From Theocolax elegans (Eukaryota; Arthropoda; Insecta; Hymenoptera; Cerocephalidae): 64,000 nt of DNA. The translations under genes were made by a program, and so were the position numbers. The notes below the pieces were generated by a model that was given only the letters and a program-made list of their open reading frames with translations, did no database searches and was not told where the DNA came from. The first letter of the stretch is position 1; every line of letters starts with the position of its first letter. Positions 1-11,419 of this stretch are shown one piece after another. Location: positions 65,662,668 through 65,726,667 of the forward strand of contig CM047431.1 of the NCBI GenBank assembly GCA_026168455.1. Reading direction: 5' to 3'.

Positions 1-3000
1 AATTTTTAGATTTCGTTCCATAGCCGGTGTTGAATTCAAATACATTTTACACATATAAACACGTATAAACAGGCTAATAAGTCCGAATTTTCAAATTTTT
101 AGATTTCGTTCCATAGCCGGGGGGGATACAATTCACATGCGCTTTTACACGTATATACACGTATAAACCGGCTTAGAAGTCCAAATTTTCAATTTTTTAG
201 ATTTCGTTCCATAGCCGGGGTTGGATTCAAATACATTTTTACACATATAAACACGTATAGTCAGGCTAAGAAGTCCAAATTTTCAAAGTTTTAGATTTCG
301 TTCTATAGCCGGGGGATTGAATTCACATGCATTTTTCACGTATAAACACGTATAAACAGGCTTAGAAGTCCAAATTTTCAAATCTTTAGATTTCGTTTCA
401 TAGCCGGGGGGATTGAATTCTAATGATATTTTACACGTACAAACACGTATAAACTAGCTAAGAAGTCCAAATTTTCAAATTTTTAGATTTCGTTCCATAG
501 CCGGTGTTGAATTCAAATACATTTTACACATATAAACACGTATAAACAGGCTAATAAGTCCGAATTTTCAAATTTTTAGATTTCGTTCCATAGCCGGGGG
601 GGATACAATTCACATGCGCTTTTACACGTATATACACGTATAAACCGGCTTAGAAGTCCAAATTTTCAATTTTTTAGATTTCGTTACATCGCCGGGGGGA
701 TTGAATTCTAATGATATTTTACACGTACAAACACGTATAAACCAGCTAAGTAGTCCAAATTTTCAAATTTTTAGATTTCGTTCCATAGCCGGGGGGATTG
801 AATTCACATGCATTTATCACGTATAAACACGTATAAACCGGCTTAAAAGTCCAAATTTTAAAATTTTTAGATTTTCGTTCCATAGCCGGGGTTGAATTCA
901 AATACATTTTACAGATATAAACACGAATAGACAGGCTAAGAAGTCCGAATATTCAAATTTTGAGATTTCGTTCCATAGCCGGGGGGATACAATTACATGC
1001 ATTTTTACACGTATATACACGTATAAACCGGCTTAGAAGTCCAAATTTTCAATGTTTAGATTTCGTTACATCGCCGGGGGGATTGAATTCTAATGATATT
1101 TTACACGTACAAACACGTATAACCAGCTAAGAAGTCCAAATTTTCAAATTTTAGATTTCCTTCCATAGCCGGGGGGATTGAATTCACATGCATTTATCAC
1201 GTATAAACACGTATAAACCGGCTTAGAAGGTCAAATTTACAAATTTTTAGATTTCGTCCAATACCGGGGGGATTGAATTCACATGCATTTTTACACATAC
1301 AAACACGTATAAACCGGCTTAGAAGTTCAAATTTCAAATTTTTAGATTTCGTTCCATAGTTGGGGTTGAATTCAAATACATTTTTACACATATAAACACG
1401 TATAGACAGGCTAAGAAGTCCGATTTTCAAATTTTTAGATTTCGTTCCATAGCCGGGGGGATTGAATTCACATGCATTTTTCACGTATAAACACGTATAA
1501 ACAGGCTTAAAGTCCAAATTTTCAAATATTTAGATTTCGTTCCATAGCCGGGGTTGAATTCAAATACATTTTTACACATATAAACACGTATAAACCGGCT
1601 AAAAAGTCCTAATTTTCAAATTTTTAGATTTCGTTCCATAGCCGGGGGGATACAACTCACATGCATTTTTACACGTATATACACGTATAAACCGGCTTAG
1701 AAGTCCAAATTTTCAAATTTTTAGATTTCGTTACATCGCCGGGGGGATAGAATTCTAATGATATTTTACACGTACAATCACGTATAAACAGCTCAGAAGT
1801 CCAAATATTCAATTTTTTAGATTTCGTTCCATAGCCGGGGTGGATTCAAATACATTTTTTAACAATATAAACACGTTATAACCGGCCGAGCAGACCGAAT
1901 TTTCAAATTTTTTAGATTACGTCCAATACCGGGGGATTGAAATTCACATGAAATTTTACACGTACAAACACGTATAAACCGGCTTAGAAGTTCAAATTTT
2001 TCAAATTTTAGATTTCGTTCCATACCGGGGTTGAATTCCAAAAACATTTTACACATATAAACACGTATAGACAGGCTTAGAAGTCCGAATATTCAAATTT
2101 GAGATTCGTTCCATAGCCGGGGGGATACAATTCACATGCATTTTTACACGTATATACACGTATAAAACGGCTTAGAAGTCCAAATTTTCCATTTTTCGAT
2201 TTCGTTCCATAGCCGGGGTTGTGGATTCAAATACATTTTTACACATATAAACACGTATAAACCGGCTAAAAAGTCCTAATTTTCAAATTTTTAGATTTCG
2301 TTCCATAGCCGGGGGGATACAATTCACATGCATTTTTACATGTATATACACGTATAAACCGGCTTAGATGTCCAAATTTTAAAATTTTTAGATTTCGTTA
2401 CATCGCCGGGGGGATTGAATTCTAATGATATTTTACACGTACAATCACGTATAAACCAGCTAAGAAGTCCAAATTTTCAAATTTTTAGATTTCGTTCCAT
2501 AGCCGGGGGGATTGAATTCACATGCATTTATCACGTATAAACACGTATAAACCGGCCGAGAAGTCCGAATTTTCAAATTTTTTAGATTACGTCCAATACG
2601 GGGGGGATTGAATTCACATGCATTTTTACACGTACAAACACGTATAAACCGGCTTAGAAGTTCAAATTTTCAAATTTTTAGATTTCGTTCCATAGCCGGG
2701 GTTGAATTCAAATACATTTTACACATATAAACACGAATAGTCAGGCTAAGAAGTCCAAATTTTCAAAGTTTTAGATTCGTTTCTATAGCCGGGGATTGAA
2801 TTCACATGCATTTTTCACGTATAAAACACGTATAAACAGGTTAGAAGTCCAAATTTTAAAATTTTTAGATTTCGTTACATCGCCGGGGGGATTGAATTCT
2901 AATGATATTTTACACGTACAAACACGTTATAAAACTAGCTAAGAAGTCCAAATTTTCAAATTTTTAGATTCGCTTCCATAGCCGGTGTTGAATTCAAATA

Positions 3001-6000
3001 CATTTTACACATATAAACACGTATAACAGGCTAATAAGTCCGAATTTTCAAATTTTAGATTTCGTTCCATAGCCGGGGGGGATACAATTCCATGCGCTTT
3101 ACACGTATATACACGTATAAACCGGCTTAGAAGCCAAATTTTCATTTTTTAGATTTCGTTCCATAGCGGGGTGATTCAAATACATTTTTACACATATAAA
3201 CACGTATAGTCAGGCTAAGAAGTCCAAATTTTCAAAGTTTTAGATTTCGTTCTCATAGCCGGGGGATTGAATTCAATGCATTTTTCACGTATAAACACGT
3301 ATAAAACGGCTTAGAAGTCCAAATTTTCAAATTTTTAGATTTCGTCCAATACCGGGGGGATTGAATTCACATGCGTTCCATAGCCGGGGGGTTACAATTC
3401 ACATGCATTTTTACACGTATATACACGTATAAACCGGCTTAGAAGTCCCAAATTTTAAATTTTTAGATTTCGTTACATCGCCGGGGGGGATTGAATTCTA
3501 ATGATATTTTTTACACGTACAAACACGAATAAACCAGCTAAGTAGTCCAAATTTTCAAATTTTTAGATTTCCTTCCATAGCGGGGGGATTGAATCACATG
3601 CATTTATCACGTATAAACACGTATAAACCGGCTTAGAAGGTCAAATTTACAAATTTTTAGATTTCGTCCAATACCGGGGGGATTGAATTCACATGCATTT
3701 TTACACATACAAACACGTATAAACCGGCTTAGAAGTTCAAATTTTCAAATTTTTAGATTTCGTTCCATAGTTGGGGTTGAATTCAAATACATTTTTACAC
3801 ATATAAACACGTATAGACAGGCTAAGAAGTCCGATTTTCAAATTTTTAGATTTCGTTCCATAGCCGGGGGGATTGAATTCACATGCATTTTTCACGTATA
3901 AACACGTATAAACAGGCTTAAAGTCCAAATTTTCAAATATTTAGATTTCGTTCCATAGCCGGGGTTGAATTCAAATACATTTTTACACATATAAACACGT
4001 ATAAACCGGCTAAAAAGTCCTAATTTTCAAATTTTTAGATTTCGTTCCATAGCCGGGGGGATACAATTCACATGCATTTTTACATGTATATACACGTATA
4101 AACCGGCTTAGATGTCCAAATTTTAAAATTTTTAGATTTCGTTACATCGCCGGGGGGATTGAATTCTAATGATATTTTACACGTACAATCACGTATAAAC
4201 CAGCTAAGAAGTCCAAATTTTCAAATTTTTAGATTTCGTTCCATAGCCGGGGGGATTGAATTCACATGCATTTATCACGTATAAACACGTATAAACCGGC
4301 CGAGAAGTCCGAATTTTCAAATTTTTTAGATTACGTCCAATACGGGGGGGATTGAATTCACATGCATTTTTACACGTACAAACACGTATAAATCGGCTTA
4401 GAAGTTTAAATTTTCAAATGTTTAGATTTCGTTCCATAGCCGGGGTTGAATTCAAATACATTTTACACATATAAACACGAATAGACAGGCTAAGAATTCC
4501 GAATATTCAAATTTTGAGATTTCGTTCCATAGCCGGGGGGATACAATTCACATGCATTTTTACACGTATATACACGTATAAACCGGCTTAGAAGTCCAAA
4601 TTTTCAAATGTTTAGATTTCGTTACATCGCCATGGGGATTGAATTCTAATGATATTTTACACGTACAAACACGTATAAACCAGCTAAGAAGTCCAAATTT
4701 TCAAATTTTTAGATTACGTTCCATAGCCGGGGGGATTGAATTCACATGCATTTATCACGTATAAACACGTATAAACCGGCTTAGAAGTCCAAATATTCAA
4801 ATTTTTAGATTTCGACCAATACCGGGGGGAATGAATTCACATGCATTTTTACACGTACAAACACGTATAAACCGGCTAAGAAGTCCGAATTTTCAAATTT
4901 TTGAATTATTTCCATAGCCGGGGGATTGAATTCACATGCATTTTTCACGTATAAACACGTATAAACTGGCTTAGAAGTCCAAATTTACAAATTTTTAGAT
5001 TTCGTTCCATAGCCGGGGTTGAATTCAAATACATTTTACACATATAAACACGTATAGACAGGCTAAGAAGTCCGAATATTCAAATTTTTAGATTACGTTC
5101 CATAGCCGGGGGGATTGAATTCACATGCATTTATCACGTATAAACACGTATAAACCGGCTTAGAAGTCCAAATATTCAAATTTTTAGATTTCGACCAATA
5201 CCGGGGGGAATGAATTCACATGCATTTTTACACGTACAAACACGTATAAACCGGCTAAGAAGTCCGAATTTTCAAATTTTTAGATTTCGTTCCATAGCCG
5301 GGGGGGATATTCCGTACATGCTTTTACACGTATATACACGTATAAAACCGGCTTAGAAGTCCAAATTTTCAAATTTTTAGATTTCGTTCCATAGCCGGGG
5401 TTGAATTCAAATACATTTTTACACATATAAACACGTATAAACCGGCTAAGAAGTCCGAATATTCAAATTTTTAGATTTCGTTCCATAGCCGGGGGGATAC
5501 AATTCACATGCATTTTTACACGTATATACAAGTATAAACCGGCTTAGAAGTCCAAATTTTAAAATTTTTAGATTTCGTTACATCGCCGGGGGGATTGAAT
5601 TCTAATGATATTTTACACGTACAAACACGTATAAACCGGCTTAGAAGTTCAAATTTTCAAATTTTTAGATTTCGTCCAATACCGGGGGGATTGAATTCAC
5701 ATGCATTTTTACACATACAAACACGTATAAACCGGCTTTGAAGTTCAAATTTTCAAATTTTTAGATTTCGTTCCATAGTTGGGGTTGAATTCAAATACAT
5801 TTTTACACATATAAATACGTATAGACAGGCTAAGAAGTCCGAATTTTCAAATTTTTAGATTTCGTTCCATAGCCGGGGGGAATGAATTCACATGCATTTT
5901 TCACGTATAAACACCTATAAACAGGCTTACAAGTCCAAATTTTCAAATTTTTAGGTTTCGGTCCATAGCCGGGGGAGAATTCAAATACATTTTTACACAT

Positions 6001-9000
6001 ATAAACACGTATAGACAGGCTAAGAAGTCCATATTTTCAAATTTTTATATTTCGTTCTATAGCCGGGGGGATTGAATTCACATGCATTTATCACGTATAA
6101 ACACGTATAAACCGGCTTAGAAGTCCAAATTTTCAAATTTTTAGATTTCGTCCAATACCGAGGGGATTGAATTCACATGCGTTCCATAGTCGGGGGGATA
6201 CAATTCACATGCATTTTTACACGTATATACACGTATAAACCGGCTTAGAAGTCCAAATTTTAAAATTTTTAGATTTCGTTACATCGCCGGGGGGATTGAA
6301 TTCTAATGATATTTTTTACACGTACAAACACGTATAAACCAGCTAAGTAGTCCAAATTTTCAAATTTTTAGATTTCGTCCAATACCGAGGGGATTGAATT
6401 CACATGCGTTCCATAGCCGGGGGGATACAATTCACTAGAATTTTAACACGTATATACACGTATAAACCGGCTTAGAAGTCCAAATTTTAAAATTTTTAGA
6501 TTTCGTTCCATAGTCGGGGTTGAATTCAAATACATTTTACAGATATAAACACGAATACACAGGCTAAGAAGTCCGAATATTCAAATTTTTAGATTTCGTT
6601 CCATAGCCGGGGGGATACAATTCACATGCATTTTTACACGTATATACAAGTATAAACCGGCTTAGAAGTCCAAATTTTAAAATTTTTAGATTTCGTTACA
6701 TCGCCGGGGGGATTGAATTCTAATGATATTTTACACGTACAAACACGTATAAACCGGCTTAGAAGTTCAAATTTTCAAATTTTTAGATTTCGTCCAATAC
6801 CGGGGGGATTGAATTCACATGCATTTTTACACATACAAACACGTATAAACCGGCTTAGAAGTTCAAATTTTCAAATTTTTAGATTTCGTTCCATAGTTGG
6901 GGTTGAATTCAAATACATTTTTACACATATAAATACGTATAGACAGGCTAAGAAGTCCGAATTTTCAAATTTTTAGATTTCGTTCCATAGCCGGGGTGAT
7001 TGAATTCACATGCATTTTTCACGTATAATCACCTATAAACAGGCTTAAAAGTCCAAATTTTTAAATTTTTAGGTTTCGTTCCATAGCCGGGGTAGAATTC
7101 AAATACATTTTTACACATATAAACACGTATAGACAGGCTAAGAAGTCCTAATTTTCAAATTTTTAGATTTCGTTCTATAGCCGGGGGATTGAATTCACAT
7201 GCATTTTTCACGTATATACACGTATAAACCGGCTTAGAAGTTCAAATTTTCAAATTTTTAGATTTCGTTACATCGCCGGGGGGATTGAATTCTAATGATA
7301 TTTTACACGTACAATCACGTATAAACCAGCTAAGAAGTCCAAATTTTCAATTTTTTAGATTTCGTTCCATAGCCGGGGTTGGATTCAAATACATTTTTAC
7401 ACATATAAACACGTATAAACCGGCCACGAAGTCCGAATTTTCAAATTTTTTAGATTACGTCCAATTCCGGGGGGATTGAATTCACATGCAATTTTACACG
7501 TACAAACACGTATAAACCGGCTTAGAAGTTCAAATTTTCAAATGTTTAGATTTCGTTACATCGCCATGGGGATTGAATTCTAATGATATTTTACACGTAC
7601 AAACACGTATAAACCAGCTAAGAAGTCCAAATTTTCAAATTTTTAGATTACGTTCCATAGCCGGGGGGATTGAATTCACATGCATTTATCAAGTATAAAC
7701 ACGTATAAACCGGCTTAGAAGTCCAAATATTCAAATTTTTAGATTTCGACCAATACCGGGGGGAATGAATTCACATGCATTTTTACACGTACAAACACGT
7801 ATAAACCGGCTAAGAAGTCCGAATTTTCAAATTTTTGAATTATTTCCATAGCCGGGGGATTGAATTCACATGCATTTTTCACGTATAAACACGTATAAAC
7901 TGGCTTAGAAGTCCAAATTTACAAATTTTTAGATTTCGTTCCATAGCCGGGGTTGAATTCAAATACATTTTACACATATAAACACGTATAGACAGGCTAA
8001 GAAGTCCGAATTTTCAAATTTTTAGATTTCGTTCCATAGCCGGGGGGATACAATTCACATGCATTTTTACACGTATATACACGTATAAACCGGCTTAGAA
8101 GTCCAAATTTTCAAATTTTTAGATTTCGTTCCATAGCCGGGGTTGAATTCAAATACATTTTTACACATATAAACACGTATAAACCGGCTAAGAAGTCCGA
8201 ATATTCAAATTTTTAGATTTCGTTCCATAGCCGGGGGGATACAATTCACATGCATTTTTACACGTATATACAAGTATAAACCGGCTTAGAAGTCCAAATT
8301 TTAAAATTTTTAGATTTCGTTACATCGCCGGGGGGATTGAATTCTAATGATATTTTACACGTACAAACACGTATAAACCGGCTTAGAAGTTCAAATTTTC
8401 AAATTTTTAGATTTCGTCCAATACCGGGGGGATTGAATTCACATGCATTTTTCACGTATAAACACCTATAAACAGGCTTAAAAGTCCAAATTTTCAAATT
8501 TTTAGGTTTCGGTCCATAGCCGGGGTAGAATTCAAATACATTTTTACACATATAAACACGTATAGACAGGCTAAGAAGTCCATATTTTCAAATTTTTATA
8601 TTTCGTTCTATAGCCGGGGGGATTGAATTCACATGCATTTATCACGTATAAACACGTATAAACCGGCTTAGAAGTCCAAATTTTCAAATTTTTAGATTTC
8701 GTCCAATACCGAGGGGATTGAATTCACATGCGTTCCATAGTCGGGGGGATACAATTCACATGCATTTTTCAAGTATAAACACGTATAAACTGGCTTAGAA
8801 GTCCAAATTTACAAATTTTTAGATTTCGTTCCATAGCCGGGGGGGATACAATTCACATGCATTTTTACACGTATATACACGTATAAACCGGCTTAGAAAT
8901 CCAAATTTTCAATTTTTAGATTTCGTTCCATAGCCGGGGTTGGATTCAAATTCATTTTTACACATATAAACACGTATAGTCAGGCTAAGAAGTCCAAATT

Positions 9001-9825
9001 TTCAAAGTTTTAGATTTCGTTCTATAGCCGGGGGATTGAATTCACATGCATTTTTCACGTATAAACACGTATAAACAGGCTTAGAAGTCCAAATTTTCAA
9101 ATTTTTAGATTTCGTCCAATACCGAGGGGATTGAATTCACATGCGTTCCATAGTCGGGGGGATACAATTTCTTAGAGTCCTAAAAAATTTACAAATTTTT
9201 AGATTTCGTTCCATAGCCGGGGGGGATACAATTCACATGCATTTTTTAACGTATATACACGTATAAACCGGCTTAGAAATCCAAATTTTCAATTTTTAGA
9301 TTTCGTTCCATAGCCGGGGTTGGATTCAAATTCATTTTCTACACCTATAAACACGTATAGTCAGGCTAAGAAGTCCAAATTTTCAAGTTTTAGATTTCGT
9401 TCTATAGCCGGGGGATTGAATTCACATGCATTTTTTCACGTATAAAACACGTATAACAGGCTTAGAAGTCCAAAATTTTCAAATTTTTAGATTTCGTTTC
9501 ATAGCCGGGGTTGAATTCAAATACATTTTAAACGTATAAACACGTATAAACCGGCTTAGAAGTCCGAATATTCAAATTATTAGATTTCGTTCCATAGCCG
9601 GGGGGATACAATTCACATGCATTTTTACACGTATATACACGTATAAACCAGCTAAGAAGTCCGAATTTTCAAATTTTTTAGATTTCGTCCATTACTGGGG
9701 GGATTGAATTCACATGCATTTTTACACGTACAAACACGCATAAACCGGCTTAGAAGTCCAAATTTTCAAATTTGTAGATTTCGTTCCATAGCCGTGGGGA
9801 TATAATTCAAATATATTTTTACACG
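1..9825. repeat. Satellite A array, left segment
   Basis: Uninterrupted tandem array of a monomer of about 95-98 bp. Each unit reads GAATTC, a variable 15 bp, two direct copies of ACACGTATAA, CGGCTTAGAAGTCC, AAATTTTCAAATTTTTAG, then ATTTCGTTCCATAGCCGGGG. Several subtypes alternate. One has CACATGCATTTTTACAC after the EcoRI site, one has AAATACATTTTTACACAT (preceded by CCGGGGTT), one has TAATGATATTTTACACGTAC (preceded by GTTACATCGCCGGGG), and one reads GATACAATTCACATG with no EcoRI site. Blocks recur at long range: about 1180-1650 resembles 3600-4060 (shift about 2411), and about 4621 resembles 7555 (shift about 2934). The array runs off the left edge. Short reading frames here are satellite read-through and are not genes. 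Confidence 0.97.
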
Positions 9826-9900
9826 TATAATTGAACGATCAAATGAACTTACCTGTAAGTGAAGTTCGATCGCAATTATATGAGGAGCCTCGTTCGAAGA

Positions 9901-10027
9901 GATTACAAATGTAGTTTCCCCCACCCCTTGGAAATAACAGCGCTTTAGAGTATATTAAAAGTTTTTAAAATGATGCGCATGCGCTGGCGCAGTCACCTAT
10001 ACCGCTCTCGTGTCGTGCTTCTTCATT
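9901..10027 (+). repeat. DIRS left inverted terminal repeat
   Basis: 127 bp, the inverted copy of 14768-14894 with one mismatch (ATGATGCGC here, ATGCTGCGC in the partner read on the same strand). It starts GATTACAAATGTAG and ends GCTTCTTCATT. It holds a palindromic GCGCATGCGC core. The near identity of the two repeats points to recent activity. Confidence 0.95.
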
Positions 10028-10103
10028 TTTTAGAGAAAGTATTTTAAATTTGTTTATTTAAAGGGAACGGGAATATATATGTATATATATGTTTGGGAGG
10101 GAA

Positions 10104-10222
10104 TGTAATCTCTTCGAACGAGGCTCCTCATATAATTGCGATCGAACTTCACTTACAGGTAAGTTCGTTTGATCGTTCAATTATATTTCGTTCGCCTCGT
10201 TCTCAAGATTACAAATGTAGTT
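10104..10222 (+). repeat. DIRS internal complementary region (ICR)
   Basis: The left half, 10104-10185, is the reverse complement of the element's left end (9826-9907) with one mismatch. The right half, 10180-10222, is the reverse complement of the right end (14879-14921). The halves overlap on ATTATA at 10180-10185. This is the structure expected of a copy of the circle junction, used in the DIRS model as template to complete and circularise the cDNA. It lies 3' of the tyrosine recombinase gene, the usual DIRS position. Confidence 0.93.
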
Positions 10223-10405
10223 GTTTAGAGATTACAATTTAAAATACCATAATTTATAATTCTTATACAAAGGTTTCTTTATTGATTACATCATTAACTT
10301 ACACTTTTGTTTAATCATTGTCTAATTTGTTTATAATCATTTTAACATCATACTTATTATAAATAAACCATTATTAATTTTGATTTAAATTATCAATAAC
10401 CTCAG

Positions 10406-11419
10406 TTATTTAATATTTAAAATTGCTGACGCAAAACTTTGATTATTATTATTCTTAATCGGCCTATTATAAAAGGTAGCAAAAGTTTTTGACTTATTAG
10501 TCCAACCAGCCGTTTGTCTAATAACATCCAAATGGACACCTTTCTTAAATGCTGCGGACGTAGCCGCATGTCTCGTAGAATGAGCTGTAAATACTGATGT
10601 GTCAATCCCACTTTTACGTAAAACGGATTTAATCCATCGGCTTATAGTTTGTGCACTAATAGGATCAAAAGGCTTTTTAAACGAAATAAATAATTCATCT
10701 CTATCATTTCTTAATTTACTTGTAATCTTAATATAACTTATAATGGCTGAAGCCACGCACAATTTTGTATTTTCTTTAAACTTTGGTAAAATTAACAATG
10801 GCTGAAATCTACCAGGTGCAGACGTTTTTATTCTATCAGGAATTCTAATTTCTAATTGATTAGTTTTTTCCTCAATATTTAAGATTTTTATGTTTGCTAA
10901 CGTCTGAGCTCTATGCCCAGTACTTAGAGCTAATAGAGTTATTGTCTTCTCCGACAAGTCTTTTAAATTTAATTTTTCTAATGGTTCTAATTTTTCTAAA
11001 TAACTTAAAACTATTTGTACATCCCAGGTATAATTGTACTTTGGCTTTGGCGGTCTTACATGAGAGAGCCCTTTAAAAAACCTACTAATCATTATATCAT
11101 CACCTATTTTATCTATTGATAATAAAGACACAGCCGATCTATACGTATTTAAAGAAGTATAAGAACTACCCGTTTTATAACATTCAGATAAAAATCTTAA
11201 CAAACTAAAACGATTAGGAGTAACAAAATCTAACTTATTTTTAATACAAAAATACCACCATTTTCTTAAAGCAGAATTATATTGTTTAATCGTTGAATCT
11301 GTCAATGACGCTAATAATACTTCGACCGATTCCTGCGGAACGTCCTTTTTTAAGAATGCCTCGGCGATAATCTCCCGACAATTAAACGAAGAGACTTGGC
11401 CTGAGGGTGACCTCTGGAC
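10406..11419 (-). CDS. DIRS tyrosine recombinase (YR)
   Basis: Integrase of the element, predicted to insert the circular DNA by strand exchange. From a TTG at 11305 it is 299 codons. The frame is open further up, to a TAG at 11420-11422, and the extra residues look coding (…EIIAEAFLKKDVPQESVEVL…), so the real product probably starts upstream. Numbered from 11305: an N-terminal SAM-like core-binding region lies at about 1-90. The catalytic Arg is in STGHRAQTL (R132). The HxxR box is in AHSTRHAATS (H242, R245). The Trp is in TAGW (W268) and the nucleophile Tyr in TFATFYNRP (Y279). All expected residues are intact. The frame overlaps the end of the RT frame by about 70 nt with no in-frame ATG in the overlap, so it may be made by frameshifting, reinitiation or from a spliced RNA. 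A possible AATAAA lies downstream at 10278-10283. Confidence 0.93.
   Translation of the reverse strand, partial: VQRSPSGQVSSFNCREIIAEAFLKKDVPQESVEVLLASLTDSTIKQYNSALRKWWYFCIKNKLDFVTPNRFSLLRFLSECYKTGSSYTSLNTYRSAVSLLSIDKIGDDIMISRFFKGLSHVRPPKPKYNYTWDVQIVLSYLEKLEPLEKLNLKDLSEKTITLLALSTGHRAQTLANIKILNIEEKTNQLEIRIPDRIKTSAPGRFQPLLILPKFKENTKLCVASAIISYIKITSKLRNDRDELFISFKKPFDPISAQTISRWIKSVLRKSGIDTSVFTAHSTRHAATSAAFKKGVHLDVIRQTAGWTNKSKTFATFYNRPIKNNNNQSFASAILNIK

Noticed and set aside
1197..1517. Open frames of 60-148 codons throughout satellite A (also 3683-3901, 6713-6976, 36405-36851 and others)
   Set aside because: Each is a translation of tandem monomers in a frame that happens to stay open. The repeated peptide changes with every indel, and there is no gene-like start, domain or codon pattern.
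1..9825. CRISPR-like appearance of regularly spaced repeats
   Set aside because: The whole 97-bp unit repeats head to tail, there are no unique spacers, and the host is eukaryotic. It is satellite DNA.
10417..10611. Second minus-strand frame inside the recombinase gene (also frames at 10894, 12266 and 12914 on the plus strand)
   Set aside because: Shadows of the recombinase and RT genes in other frames.
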